A stretch of DNA of 64,000 nucleotides from Anaerorudis cellulosivorans (GCF_025943985.1 NZ_JAPCWE010000006.1:1-64000); one strand, 5' to 3'. Positions 17,648-27,005 are shown, counted from the stretch's first letter. Numbers and translations are program-made. The notes: generated by a model from the sequence alone, not told the origin.

Positions 17648-18271
17648 ATGAAAAAAATAGTACGTAACACAACAATTATTATTCTGTCTCTGGTTGCTCT
17701 GCCGGCCTTTTCACAAATCAGATTTGGAGTAAGAGGGGAGGTGGGACTTAATAATCCTACTCTAAGCAGCGATGTATTGAAAGTTGAGAATATGACGAAT
17801 TACAGTATCGGCCCCTCTTTCGAAGCCATGTTCCCTATGTTTGTTGCTGATATCGGTATAGATGCTTCACTTTTGTATACGAATAACCGAATGACTGTAT
17901 CAACAATAGGGAATGAAAATGACTCGGAAAAAATTACCAATCAATACCTTAAATTACCGCTGAATTTGAAAGTCAAATTTGGCATCGGCTTACCTTTGAT
18001 AAAAATGTATGCCTCAGCCGGTCCTTATGCTGCCTATCTGATTTCGGGAGATCCGATCGATCTCAACGATGCAGTCGAAAATATTAAAGCCAAATCTTTT
18101 GAAGCAGGAACCAATATCGGTTTGGGGTTTGAGGTGCTAAGAATACTTCAGGTGGGAGTGAATTATGGCATTAAACTTACCGATAATTATGCAACCGATA
18201 AACCCAATTGGGACGATCCGCTGAACGGAAAGACAACGTGCTGGTCGATCTGCGGCTCGATATATTTCTAA
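17648..18271 (+). CDS. outer-membrane beta-barrel protein (porin-family type)
   Basis: A 207-residue secreted protein from the ATG at 17648; an ATG two codons upstream at 17642 is possible. A signal peptide of about 22 residues ends at LPAFSQ. The mature part alternates hydrophobic and polar residues with glycines (FGVRGEVGLNNP, IGIDASLLYTN, ASAGPYAAYLISG, VGVNYGIKLTDNYA) and ends in an aromatic residue (CGSIYF), as expected of small outer-membrane barrels. priA starts 6 bases after its stop, so the two may be co-transcribed. No specific function can be assigned. Confidence 0.8.
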   Translation: MKKIVRNTTIIILSLVALPAFSQIRFGVRGEVGLNNPTLSSDVLKVENMTNYSIGPSFEAMFPMFVADIGIDASLLYTNNRMTVSTIGNENDSEKITNQYLKLPLNLKVKFGIGLPLIKMYASAGPYAAYLISGDPIDLNDAVENIKAKSFEAGTNIGLGFEVLRILQVGVNYGIKLTDNYATDKPNWDDPLNGKTTCWSICGSIYF

Positions 18272-18277
18272 AATCGC

Positions 18278-20710
18278 ATGTTTGCCGACGTAATTCTTCC
18301 TCTTCCACTCTCCAATACTTTTACGTATGCCGTTCCCGACGAGATGAACGATAAGATTGGTAAAGGATATCGAGTAATCGTACCTTTCGGGAGACGAAAA
18401 TATTATACAGCTATTGTCGTCGCACTTCATGAAAATGAGCCAAAACATGTCGAAACTAAAGAAATTTGCTCCCTCATCGATTATCATCCCATCGTAAACG
18501 AATATCAGCTGAAATTATGGGAATGGATTTCTTTTTATTATCTATCGTCGCTTGGCGATATATACAAAGCGGCAACACCCTCAAAACTCAGAATGGAAAG
18601 TGAAACTTGTGTGGAGTTGAAAAAAACGGAAGATGAAAATTTTCCTCTTACTTCTACAGAGAATAATATTATAACCTATTTGCAAAACAAAGGAGCGGCA
18701 AAAATATCGGAAATTGAAAAAAACCTGAAAATAAAAAATATTTTTCCCCACATTTATGCACTGACGGGAAAGGGAATTATATCGACCTACGAAACCATAG
18801 AACACAAATTCAAACCCAAAACCGAAAAATTTATTTCCCTTAATCGTGAAATACCCGCCAATGATATTCCCGCTCTGATCGGCAAAGCAAAGAAACAACA
18901 TGTGCTTTTCGAGCAAATCATTACGCTGCTTTCAGAGAAAAATGCTTCATGTATAAGTCGTGAAGAAATATTCAAAGAAACAGAAACAACAGCTTCTGTT
19001 CTCGATGGATTAATAAAAAAAAATATTTTATGCCAATTCACCAAAGAAGTAAGCCGCATTGCACCGAAGGTAAACACTACACGAAAACCTTTCCCATTAA
19101 GCGAACGTCAACAACAGGCATTTGACGAAATATGCACCTGTTTCGGCAATAAAAACACCTGCTTATTATTCGGGGTTACTTCGAGTGGAAAAACGGAGAT
19201 TTATATCCATCTTATCGAAAAAATGCTCCTCGAAAAAAAACAAACCCTCTATCTCGTACCCGAAATTGCCCTTACTACCCAGCTCACTCAACGACTAAAA
19301 GTTGTATTCGGGGATAAATTGGGTATTTATCACTCGAAAATAAACGATAATGAACGCGCTGAAATTTGGCATAAAATGCTATCGGACAATCCGTACAAAA
19401 TCGTTATCGGCGTACGTTCTTCCTTATTCCTGCCTTTTCGGCAATTAGGGTTGATCATTGTGGATGAAGAGCATGAAAACAGTTACAAACAACAGCAAGT
19501 TGCACCACGTTATCACGCTCGCGATACAGCTATTGTGCTTGCACAAATTTCGGGGGCCAACGTACTATTGGGATCGGCCACACCATCCATAGAATCGTTT
19601 TATAACACAAAAAGAGGAAAATACGGCCTTGTCATCCTCTCAAAACGTTTCGAAGAAGTGCTTATGCCGAAAATTATTATTGAAAACACCAAAGAATTGC
19701 GTCGAAAAAAGAAAATGAAATCCATTTTCTCTCCCACACTTATTAGCCATATTCAACAAGCGCTGGATAATGAAGAACAAGTCATTCTCTTTCGCAACCG
19801 ACGAGGATTTGCTCCAAGAATAGAATGCAAACTTTGTGAATGGACACCCAAATGCAAACATTGCGACGTAACTCTCACCTATCACAAATATCGAAACGAG
19901 CTGGTATGCCACTACTGTAATAAAGCATATTCTATCCCCGTTGAATGCCCTGTGTGTCACGAAAAAAGTTTAAAATTCATTGGTCAAGGTACAGAACAAG
20001 TTGAAGAAGAAATTTCGCGTCTATTCCCGGGAACAAATGTAGCTCGCATGGACACCGATACTACTCATGGAAAATATGCATATGAACGAATCATCTCCGA
20101 TTTTCAAAATAAAAAGATCCGGATATTGGTAGGTACCCAAATGGTTTCAAAAGGGTTGGATTTCGATAATGTAAGCGTAGTAGGTATTATAGCAGCGGAT
20201 AGTCTGTTAAATTATCCTGATTTCCGCTCCCATGAGCGCGGATTTCAACTTATGATGCAGGCAAGTGGACGAGCAGGCCGACGAAACAAGCAAGGAACAG
20301 TCATTATACAAACCACTCAGCCTGAGCTACCTATTTACCAATTTATTGCCGAAAATAACTATGAAGGTTTTTTCCAAATGCAGCTAGCAGAACGAAAAAT
20401 TTTCAAATACCCTCCTTTCAACCGATTGATTTCTATTGAATTGAAAGACAAAAACGAACAAAGAGCCGATGCCGCTTCCCTCTATTTTGCCGATATGTTA
20501 CGCCGCTCTCTTAAAGAGAGTGTACTGGGGCCCAATAAACCGGTTATAAGCAGAATCCGATCGTATTATATCCGAGAAATTCTGCTCAAACCGGAAAATA
20601 AATTATCAGCCAAGTTTGTTAGAGACTGTATCCGTCAAACAGAACAACGTCTGCGAGAACAACCTGAATTTAGGTACGTGGTACTTAACTATAATGTGGA
20701 TCCGGTATAA
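18278..20710 (+). CDS. priA: primosomal protein N' (replication restart helicase)
   Basis: PriA (810 residues) is a DEAH-type superfamily 2 helicase that restarts replication at collapsed forks. An N-terminal DNA-binding domain (FADVILPLPLSNTFTYAVP) is followed by the helicase core, with Walker A GVTSSGKT and Walker B VDEEHENSYKQ. Between the helicase lobes is the zinc-binding insert with eight cysteines (CKLCEWTPKCKHC and CHYCNKAY, then CPVCH). The second lobe contains GTQMVSKGLDFDNV and the motif VI segment QASGRAGRR. The start lies 6 bases after the preceding barrel gene. Confidence 0.97.
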   Translation: MFADVILPLPLSNTFTYAVPDEMNDKIGKGYRVIVPFGRRKYYTAIVVALHENEPKHVETKEICSLIDYHPIVNEYQLKLWEWISFYYLSSLGDIYKAATPSKLRMESETCVELKKTEDENFPLTSTENNIITYLQNKGAAKISEIEKNLKIKNIFPHIYALTGKGIISTYETIEHKFKPKTEKFISLNREIPANDIPALIGKAKKQHVLFEQIITLLSEKNASCISREEIFKETETTASVLDGLIKKNILCQFTKEVSRIAPKVNTTRKPFPLSERQQQAFDEICTCFGNKNTCLLFGVTSSGKTEIYIHLIEKMLLEKKQTLYLVPEIALTTQLTQRLKVVFGDKLGIYHSKINDNERAEIWHKMLSDNPYKIVIGVRSSLFLPFRQLGLIIVDEEHENSYKQQQVAPRYHARDTAIVLAQISGANVLLGSATPSIESFYNTKRGKYGLVILSKRFEEVLMPKIIIENTKELRRKKKMKSIFSPTLISHIQQALDNEEQVILFRNRRGFAPRIECKLCEWTPKCKHCDVTLTYHKYRNELVCHYCNKAYSIPVECPVCHEKSLKFIGQGTEQVEEEISRLFPGTNVARMDTDTTHGKYAYERIISDFQNKKIRILVGTQMVSKGLDFDNVSVVGIIAADSLLNYPDFRSHERGFQLMMQASGRAGRRNKQGTVIIQTTQPELPIYQFIAENNYEGFFQMQLAERKIFKYPPFNRLISIELKDKNEQRADAASLYFADMLRRSLKESVLGPNKPVISRIRSYYIREILLKPENKLSAKFVRDCIRQTEQRLREQPEFRYVVLNYNVDPV

Positions 20711-20734
20711 AATTACTTATTAAAATGCACAAAA

Positions 20735-20768
20735 AAAAACCGACATTACCATTAGTAATCCGGTTTTT
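20735..20768. terminator. bidirectional terminator between priA and rng
   Basis: AAAAACCG pairs with CGGTTTTT across a loop with a further short stem (ATTAC/GTAAT). It has A/T runs on both sides and lies between two convergent genes. Confidence 0.75.
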
Positions 20769-20797
20769 TCCCAAATTTACTCCATTTCATTGGAGCA

Positions 20798-22366
20798 TTA
20801 TTTCATTTCAATTTCTTCTTTGAGGTCTATTTCGTTTCCGTCTTTATCGTAAAATACATATTCTAAAAATCCGAGACTTTGATCCGGAATTATTTTTAAG
20901 TTAACATTGTATTTCTTCTTCCATTGATACTTTAACGAAAATAGTCCTTTTTCAATATACGCTGCCACATAGGGATGAATGTGCAGACTGAATTTCTTCA
21001 CTTGGAGTTTATTGGCCAAATAATCGATTTTCCCTTCCAGCGTGTCGGTAAACAAAAGGGATGATTTGATTTTTCCTTTACCAAAACAGGTAGGACAGAC
21101 TTCACTGGTAGCAACTTCCATCTCGGGACGTACACGTTGACGAGTGATCTGCATTAATCCGAATTTACTTAGGGGCAATATGTTGTGTTTGGCTCTGTCG
21201 TGAGCCATAAAATCTTGCATCTTGGCCAGCAAGTTGTTTCGATGCTCGCTTTTGGTCATATCGATGAAATCGATCACGATAATTCCACCCATATCACGCA
21301 ATCGCAATTGGCGTGCAATTTCTTCGGCTGCTGATACGTTTACTTCAAAGGCATTATCTTCTTGACCGAGCGATGATTTGTTTCGGTTTCCGCTATTTAC
21401 ATCGATAACATGAAGCGCTTCGGTATGCTCAATAATCAGATATGCGCCGTTTTTGAATGTGACCGTTTTCCCAAAAAGCTGCTTGATTTGTTTCGTAACG
21501 CCAAAATTGTCCATGATAGGCAACGCACCTGTATAAAGTTTGACAATATCTTTTTTGTCAGGTGCAATGACGCCAACATATTCAGCAATTTGTTTAGCTA
21601 CGTCTTTATCATTAACATAAATATGTTCAAAAGAGGGATTAAAGATATCGCGAAGCAAAGCAACTGCTCGTGCAGTTTCTTCATAAAGAAGTGAGGGCGC
21701 TTTTGCCTTCGGCAACTTTTCGCACATATTTTCCCACTTCTGAATTAATAATTTAAGCTCCGCATCAAGTTCAGCAACACGTTTTCCCTCAGCATTGGTA
21801 CGAATAATCACACCAAAATTTTTGGGTTTTATACTCTGTACAAGTTGTCGTAAACGGGCACGCTCTTCGCGTGATTTAATTTTTTGTGATACCGAAACTC
21901 TATCGATAAACGGTATCAGTACCATAAAACGTCCGGCAAAAGAAATTTCAGCGGTCAACCGTGGTCCTTTGGTAGAAATAGGTTCCTTGGCAATTTGCAC
22001 AAGGATTTCCTGACCTACTTTCAAAACATCAGTTATACTGCCGTTTTTTTCGATATCGGGCTGCAGTTTCATTTTCTGAACCTGCGGTATTTTTTTCTTA
22101 TTTTCGACAAACTTCTGAAAAGATAAAACCGAGTTAAATTCTGCCCCTAAATCCAAATAGTGAAGAAAAGCGTCCTTTTTGTGTCCTACATCCACAAATG
22201 CAGCATTTAGAGCGGGCATCAACTTTTTAACCCGCCCCAGATAGATGTTGCCAACCGTATAAGACTCATCCTGCTTTTCTTTTTGTAATTCTACCAATTT
22301 CTTATCCTCCAGAACAGCAATGGTGATCTCTTTGGGTTGAACATCCACAACAAGTTCGCTTACCAC
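20798..22366 (-). CDS. rng: ribonuclease E/G family endoribonuclease
   Basis: A 522-residue RNase G-like enzyme that cuts single-stranded AU-rich RNA in rRNA maturation and mRNA decay. The N-terminal S1 domain (about 36-130) contains YTVGNIYLGRVKKLMPALNAAFVDVG. The catalytic region holds HVIDVNSGN and GGIIVIDFIDM, with the two metal-binding aspartates. A CPTCFGKGK zinc-link motif lies near 440. It has no long disordered C-terminal scaffold, so it is closer to RNase G than to full RNase E. It lies downstream of hup and the bS22-like gene on the same strand. Confidence 0.93.
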   Translation of the reverse strand: MVSELVVDVQPKEITIAVLEDKKLVELQKEKQDESYTVGNIYLGRVKKLMPALNAAFVDVGHKKDAFLHYLDLGAEFNSVLSFQKFVENKKKIPQVQKMKLQPDIEKNGSITDVLKVGQEILVQIAKEPISTKGPRLTAEISFAGRFMVLIPFIDRVSVSQKIKSREERARLRQLVQSIKPKNFGVIIRTNAEGKRVAELDAELKLLIQKWENMCEKLPKAKAPSLLYEETARAVALLRDIFNPSFEHIYVNDKDVAKQIAEYVGVIAPDKKDIVKLYTGALPIMDNFGVTKQIKQLFGKTVTFKNGAYLIIEHTEALHVIDVNSGNRNKSSLGQEDNAFEVNVSAAEEIARQLRLRDMGGIIVIDFIDMTKSEHRNNLLAKMQDFMAHDRAKHNILPLSKFGLMQITRQRVRPEMEVATSEVCPTCFGKGKIKSSLLFTDTLEGKIDYLANKLQVKKFSLHIHPYVAAYIEKGLFSLKYQWKKKYNVNLKIIPDQSLGFLEYVFYDKDGNEIDLKEEIEMK

Positions 22367-22499
22367 AATTTTATTATTTTAAAATGTTTTTTATAAACTT
22401 CTATCTCAGAAGAATTCGGTTCTCGCCAGAACCTATTTAAATACATACAAAGAACAAACTTAAGGCAAAAAAGTTTTTAAGTTTGTTCTTGTAATCTAT

Positions 22500-22525
22500 A
22501 GAAAAAGTAACTTGGTTACTTTTTC
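22500..22525 (-). terminator. terminator overlapping the bS22-like stop codon
   Basis: On the minus strand AAAAGTAAC pairs with GTTACTTTT around a 3-base loop, followed by T. The left arm contains the TAA stop of the 30-codon gene, so hairpin formation and translation end at the same place. It would limit read-through from hup into rng. Confidence 0.65.
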
Positions 22526-22608
22526 TTCTTATGCCTGTTTTTTCTAAGTCTTTTTTTTCTTTTGTGAACAGCCATCTTATGCCTTTTTCTTTTCTTACCG
22601 CTTGGCAT
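22516..22608 (-). CDS. bS22-like small ribosomal protein (AURKAIP1/COX24 domain)
   Basis: A 30-residue, extremely basic protein (MPSGKKRKRHKMAVHKRKKR, then LRKNRHKKKK). I recognise it as the AURKAIP1/COX24-domain family (DUF1713), related to mitochondrial mS38 and mycobacterial bS22, which bind the small ribosomal subunit. Residues KRHKM...HKRKKRLRKNRHKKK are the family core. A good Shine-Dalgarno AAGGAG (22614-22619) lies five bases before the ATG. It sits 43 bases after hup and upstream of rng, all leftward. The assignment is from memory of the family. Confidence 0.88.
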   Translation of the reverse strand: MPSGKKRKRHKMAVHKRKKRLRKNRHKKKK

Positions 22609-22651
22609 ACCTTCTCCTTTTTTAAATGGTTATATATATGAATGATTTATA

Positions 22652-22939
22652 TTATTTTTTTCCGCTATCTTTTACTTTAGATACAAAAGTCTTTGCCGGT
22701 TTAAACGCCGGAATATTATGCTCAGGAATAATGATAGTAGTGTTTTTGGAAATGTTACGGGCTGTTTTCTGTGCTCTTCTTTTAACAATGAAGCTGCCAA
22801 AACCCCTTAAATACACATTTTCATTATTAGCCAACGAATCTTTCACGACATCCATAAAAGATTCCACCGTTGCCAAAACCGACGCTTTATCTATTCCGGT
22901 ATTTTTGGCAATTTCGTTTACAATATCTGCTTTGGTCAT
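22652..22939 (-). CDS. hup: HU family DNA-binding protein
   Basis: A 95-residue nucleoid protein. It opens with TKADIVNEIAKNTGIDKASV, has the core GFGSFIVKRRAQKTARN and the DNA-contacting arm with NIPAFKPAKTFV, all standard for the HU/IHF fold. It bends and compacts DNA as a dimer. A minus-strand -7 box (22992-22999) lies 52 bases upstream of the ATG. The bS22-like gene and rng follow on the same strand. Confidence 0.95.
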   Translation of the reverse strand: MTKADIVNEIAKNTGIDKASVLATVESFMDVVKDSLANNENVYLRGFGSFIVKRRAQKTARNISKNTTIIIPEHNIPAFKPAKTFVSKVKDSGKK

Positions 22940-22991
22940 AATACAATTTTTTTTATTAAATTAAAAATAGCGATAGTAATTTTTTGGATTG

Positions 22992-22999
22992 CAAATATA
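22992..22999 (-). promoter_or_regulatory. promoter -7 box for hup
   Basis: The minus strand reads TATATTTG, matching TAnnTTTG, 52 bases upstream of the hup ATG. Confidence 0.6.
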
Positions 23000-23176
23000 T
23001 AGCTTTTTTCCCAAGCTCAAAAATAAAACACAATCATTTTTGTTTTTTTTTGTAATTTGCCTCCATTCCTGCGTTTGAAAAACAGTTTGGCATTTATAAT
23101 AAACTGAGAAATTAAAGAGATTGAAAATACCCATTATTTTCATCGATAAACTGAACATCAATTGAAGTTAATTCGC

Positions 23177-23184
23177 TACATTTG
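23177..23184 (+). promoter_or_regulatory. promoter -7 box for mutY
   Basis: TACATTTG matches TAnnTTTG and ends 87 bases before the mutY ATG. Confidence 0.5.
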
Positions 23185-23271
23185 CATAAGACTTCACTAT
23201 TTATTTCACTCTTTCTGAAATTACCAAGACATTTATATAATGCAAATTTCAAACCAATTTACAGATAACAA

Positions 23272-24342
23272 ATGACAGAATCGTTCGACTATTTTGTGAT
23301 AAGTAAAACGTTGCAATGCTGGTATGAACAAAATAAACGCGAGCTTCCTTGGAGGGAGACCAAAGATCCGTATGCTATTTGGATATCGGAAGTCATTTTA
23401 CAACAAACTCGTGTGAATCAAGGCTACGATTATTATTTAAGATTTATCCGTCGATTCCCGAATGTAAAAGCGCTGGCGAAAGCATCTGAAGATGATGTGT
23501 TGAAACAATGGCAAGGATTGGGATATTATTCTCGGGCACACAATCTCCATGCAGCAGCAAAACAAATAGAAGAAATTTTTCATGGCGAATTTCCAAAAAA
23601 ATATTCCGACATTCTTTCGCTTAAAGGCATCGGAGAATATACGGCGGCAGCAATCATGTCTATTGCCTATCGCGAACCTTTTGCTGTTATAGATGGCAAT
23701 GTGTTGCGTGTGATATCCCGCTTGTTCATGATTGAAGAACCTGTCAATAGCGTACGAGGAAAGAAGAAAATCGCAGCGATTGCTCATGCAATTCTCGATC
23801 CGCAACATCCCGAAATCCACAATCAGGCCATCATGGATTTTGGGGCAACGCTTTGCAAACCGAAACAACCAAAATGTAACGATTGCCCTCTGCAAGTCCA
23901 TTGCCTTGCTTTTGCAAAAAATGTTGTTTCGGAGTACCCTGTAAAAAATAAATCAACAAAAATAACAAACCGTTACTTTCACTATTTTCACATCATACAC
24001 AACGATCATACCTATCTTTGCAAAAGAGAAGCAAATGATATTTGGAAAAATCTATACGAATTTCCGCTGATCGAAACCTCCAAGCCCTCTACTTTTATTG
24101 AGTTGCAAAATACAGCATCTTTTACCCGATTATTTGGAGCAAATCACGATATCCTATTCACTCACCAATCCCATGTAAAACATATCCTTTCTCATCAAAT
24201 CATCTATGCCGATTTTTATAAAGTGGAGATACCGGATTCTGAAAATTTTTCATTACCTGATAAATTTCAAAAAATTCCAGCCGAGTATATCACCGATTTT
24301 CCTGTCTCTCGATTGATTCATAAATATATGGAAAATTATTAA
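23272..24342 (+). CDS. mutY: A/G-specific adenine DNA glycosylase
   Basis: MutY (356 residues) removes adenine mispaired with 8-oxoguanine. The catalytic Glu40 lies in WISEVILQQTRV. The helix-hairpin-helix is LKGIGEYTA (117-125), followed by the catalytic Asp141 in VIDGNVLRVISR. The [4Fe-4S] ligands are Cys195, Cys202, Cys205 and Cys211. The C-terminal NUDIX-like domain that senses 8-oxoG follows, with a LFTHQSHVKHILSHQ segment. It is the first gene of a mutY-ssb-gldE-PPTase series. Confidence 0.96.
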   Translation: MTESFDYFVISKTLQCWYEQNKRELPWRETKDPYAIWISEVILQQTRVNQGYDYYLRFIRRFPNVKALAKASEDDVLKQWQGLGYYSRAHNLHAAAKQIEEIFHGEFPKKYSDILSLKGIGEYTAAAIMSIAYREPFAVIDGNVLRVISRLFMIEEPVNSVRGKKKIAAIAHAILDPQHPEIHNQAIMDFGATLCKPKQPKCNDCPLQVHCLAFAKNVVSEYPVKNKSTKITNRYFHYFHIIHNDHTYLCKREANDIWKNLYEFPLIETSKPSTFIELQNTASFTRLFGANHDILFTHQSHVKHILSHQIIYADFYKVEIPDSENFSLPDKFQKIPAEYITDFPVSRLIHKYMENY

Positions 24343-24374
24343 CGAGAAAGTGTTGCGATTTATGAAACTTTTAC

Positions 24375-24382
24375 TACTTTTG
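24375..24382 (+). promoter_or_regulatory. promoter -7 box for ssb
   Basis: TACTTTTG matches TAnnTTTG and ends 41 bases before the ssb ATG. ssb may thus be transcribed independently of mutY. Confidence 0.55.
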
Positions 24383-24423
24383 TTTTTACAGGAAAACATT
24401 TTTAATTACAAAAATTTTTAGTT

Positions 24424-24861
24424 ATGTCGGTAAACAAAGTTATTTTAATAGGAAACGTAGGTAAGGATCCTGACATTAAGTATTTTGATAATGACAGTGT
24501 AAAAGCTAATTTCCCGTTGGCTACGAGCGAAAGAGGTTACACTACTGCTAATGGGACACAAGTACCCGAAAGGACAGAATGGCATAACATCGTCTGTTGG
24601 AGAGGTTTAGCCCAAGTTGTTGAAAAATTTGTAAGAAAGGGGACACAAGTGTATATCGAAGGAAAAATCCGTTCCCGTTCATATGATGACCAAAACGGTA
24701 TTAAACGATATATTACCGAAATCTATGCTGATAATTTGGAAATTTTGAGTCGAAGGAATTCGCCGACAGAAAATGCAAGCAGCACAACAACGGATACTAC
24801 GTATGTCGAACATAGTGCTGATTTGGAAGAAAATTCAGAGGTAGATGATTTGCCATTTTAA
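24424..24861 (+). CDS. ssb: single-stranded DNA-binding protein
   Basis: A 145-residue SSB. The N-terminal OB-fold opens with SVNKVILIGNVGKDPDIKYF and contains the ssDNA-contact segment TEWHNIVCWRGLAQVVEKF and GTQVYIEGKIRSRSYDD. A short Thr/Ser/Glu-rich linker leads to the acidic tail EVDDLPF, which recruits partner proteins such as PriA, also encoded nearby. gldE follows 18 bases downstream. Confidence 0.97.
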   Translation: MSVNKVILIGNVGKDPDIKYFDNDSVKANFPLATSERGYTTANGTQVPERTEWHNIVCWRGLAQVVEKFVRKGTQVYIEGKIRSRSYDDQNGIKRYITEIYADNLEILSRRNSPTENASSTTTDTTYVEHSADLEENSEVDDLPF

Positions 24862-24879
24862 ATAAATCATCGTAAATTT

Positions 24880-26295
24880 GTGGAGAATGTTTTCGAGCTG
24901 TTCTTTCAGCTAAATGGCTTTAAAACATTCTCTTTTGTTTCATTTAATTCATTCCACTTGGAGCCTGACTCTTCATCATCTATTATTTCGAATATGTTGG
25001 CCATGCAGCCATCAGTATCCGACTATTTTTTGTTTGCTCTCCTTCTTCTGTTTATTTTTGTGAATGCGATTATTTCAGGTTCTGAAGCTGCTTTTTTTAA
25101 AGAAAAAAAAGCCGAAAACAAAAATATCCCCCGCCCTTCCCACCAAAACAACATTCGTATCAATTCGTCAGTAAACAAGCCTGAGGAATTACTCACTTCC
25201 ATTCTTATTGCTTATAATTCACTGAACATAGTTATTTTAGTCCTTACCTTCTATTTGTTGAACAAGCTACCCTATTTTGCAAACCCTACTTTATGGAATT
25301 ATATAGGAGAAATAGCCATTGCCGCCGGTATAATCCTCATATTTGTGGAGATTATGCCCAAACTTTATGCTTCATCAAACCCAAAAAAATTCTCTGAACG
25401 ATATTCCTCTTTTATTCAGGCAGTAAATGATACACTATGGCCTATTTCCCATTTACTTGCCAAGTCGAATATCTATGATAAATCTACAATTCAACGAAAA
25501 CACGAAATTTCGATGGATGAACTTTCCAAAGCACTCGAGATCACCTCGGATGAAAACACACACAAACAAGAAAAAGACATGTTGAAAGGAATCATCCGAT
25601 TCAAAGATAAAACGGTAAACGATATTTTAGTTTCGCGTGCCGATTTGGTAGCACTTGACATAACCACACCCTTCAAAAAAGTTATCGATTTTATTATTGA
25701 AGCAGGGTTTTCGCGAATTCCGGTTTATGAAGGAAATCCCGACTATATTAAAGGCGTTTTATATGTAAAAGACTTGCTTCCTCATCTTAACAAACCGGAA
25801 GATTTTCATTGGCAATCGCTTATCAGACCGGCTTATTTTGTGCCGGAAACAAAACAAATAGATGATTTGTTGGAAGAGTTTCGCACCAATAAAAATCACA
25901 TTGCGATTGTAGTAGACGAATACGGAGGTACAAGCGGCATAGTTACGCTTGAAGATATACTGGAAGAAATTGTAGGCAATATCAGCGATGAATACGATGA
26001 AGATAAACCCCTCTATACCATAGCTTCCGACGGTTCTTACATTTTTGACGGGAAAACGCCTTTAGAAGATTTTTTTAAAATCACAGGCATACCTCAAGCT
26101 GAATTCATAAATTATACAGAGGAAGCAGAAACACTTGCCGGCCTAATCTTAGAAATCAAAGGAAATTTTCCTAAACGAAAAGAAACGATCGTTTTTAAGA
26201 ATTACAGATTTCAAGTGGAAGAAATGAATAAACGGCGAATTCTCAAAATACGGTTCATCCCAACCACAAAAAAGGAAAGTAAAGATGCTCATTAG
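24880..26295 (+). CDS. gldE: GldE-like CNNM/CBS-domain transporter protein
   Basis: A 471-residue protein read from a GTG at 24880; a later ATG near residue 39 or 42 is also possible, so the start is uncertain. A CNNM/DUF21 membrane domain (helices about 48-70, 107-130 and 137-160) opens with NAIISGSEAAFF. A CBS-domain pair follows (VSRADLVALDIT, FSRIPVYEGNPDYIKGVLYVKDLL, DEYGGTSGIVTLEDILEEIVG), then a C-terminal CorC_HlyC domain. The family includes Mg/Co efflux proteins; GldE was named in gliding Flavobacteria but also occurs in non-motile Bacteroidales. The PPTase gene overlaps its end by 11 bases. Confidence 0.88.
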   Translation: MENVFELFFQLNGFKTFSFVSFNSFHLEPDSSSSIISNMLAMQPSVSDYFLFALLLLFIFVNAIISGSEAAFFKEKKAENKNIPRPSHQNNIRINSSVNKPEELLTSILIAYNSLNIVILVLTFYLLNKLPYFANPTLWNYIGEIAIAAGIILIFVEIMPKLYASSNPKKFSERYSSFIQAVNDTLWPISHLLAKSNIYDKSTIQRKHEISMDELSKALEITSDENTHKQEKDMLKGIIRFKDKTVNDILVSRADLVALDITTPFKKVIDFIIEAGFSRIPVYEGNPDYIKGVLYVKDLLPHLNKPEDFHWQSLIRPAYFVPETKQIDDLLEEFRTNKNHIAIVVDEYGGTSGIVTLEDILEEIVGNISDEYDEDKPLYTIASDGSYIFDGKTPLEDFFKITGIPQAEFINYTEEAETLAGLILEIKGNFPKRKETIVFKNYRFQVEEMNKRRILKIRFIPTTKKESKDAH

Positions 26296-26914
26296 AAATC
26301 AACATATCGATGAGAATTGCATTCTTGGTATTTGGGAGATAACGGAATCAAAAGAAGAGCTATTGGCATTGTATCCAAAAAATCTCCAACTGAAAGCCGC
26401 AAAACATATCACAAAAATGAAATCCGAAAAACGAATCATTGAGTGGTTATCGGTAAGGCTCATGCTTTTCCTTTTACTGAACGAAGAAAAAATGGTCTAT
26501 CACAAACTCGACGGTAAACCCTATCTTATGGACAATTCGTATAATATAAGTATCTCCCATACAAACAAATACGCAGCAATTCTCCTTCACAGGTCTAAAA
26601 AGGTCGGCATCGATATTGAGGAAATATCGGAAAGAGTGCATAAAGTCGCTTCAAAGTTTATTTCGGAAAGCGAATTTATTGACGAATCTCAAAAATCGAT
26701 TCACCGTCTTCTCCATTGGTCAGCAAAAGAGACCCTATTCAAACTTATGGATGTCAATGAAATCGATTTTAAGCAACATCTCCATTTAGACAAATTCATT
26801 CCCGCTGAACAAGGCATTATAACAGCATCTGAAACCAAAACAAACGAAAAAAAAAGATTCAACATTTTCTATGAAGTTTATCCGACATATGTACTCACAT
26901 GGAGTATACAATAA
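26285..26914 (+). CDS. 4'-phosphopantetheinyl transferase superfamily protein
   Basis: A 209-residue Sfp-type enzyme that moves phosphopantetheine from CoA onto a carrier-protein serine. The signature is complete: VGIDIEEISERV with Asp110 and Glu112, and WSAKETLFKL with Trp145, Lys148 and Glu149. NISISHTNKYAAILL (near 87) is the CoA-binding strand. Its ATG lies inside the end of gldE (11-base overlap), so translation is probably coupled. The acceptor, fatty-acid ACP or another carrier, is not evident. Confidence 0.9.
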   Translation: MLIRNQHIDENCILGIWEITESKEELLALYPKNLQLKAAKHITKMKSEKRIIEWLSVRLMLFLLLNEEKMVYHKLDGKPYLMDNSYNISISHTNKYAAILLHRSKKVGIDIEEISERVHKVASKFISESEFIDESQKSIHRLLHWSAKETLFKLMDVNEIDFKQHLHLDKFIPAEQGIITASETKTNEKKRFNIFYEVYPTYVLTWSIQ

Positions 26915-26974
26915 AAAACCTAACGAAAACCCGATATAAATTGAATCACAAAAATAATTTAATCTGCACAAACC

Positions 26975-27005
26975 TTTGAATTTAAGAATTATTGTTATAC
27001 CTTTG
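26975..27005 (+). promoter_or_regulatory. consensus promoter for rpsF-rpsR-rplI
   Basis: TTTG (26975-26978), a 19-base spacer and TACCTTTG (26998-27005): a full match to the Bacteroidota -33/-7 consensus. The rpsF ATG is 52 bases after the -7 box. Confidence 0.8.

Larger units (their letters stand above)
22940..23271. other. 332-base intergenic region between hup and mutY
   Basis: AT-rich divergent region. It holds the leftward hup promoter (22992-22999) and a rightward -7 box (23177-23184) in front of mutY. I see no gene, repeat or stable hairpin in the rest. Confidence 0.6.

Noticed and set aside
24880-26295. gldE as evidence of gliding motility
   Set aside because: No other gld or spr genes are in the window, and GldE homologues occur in non-gliding Bacteroidales.
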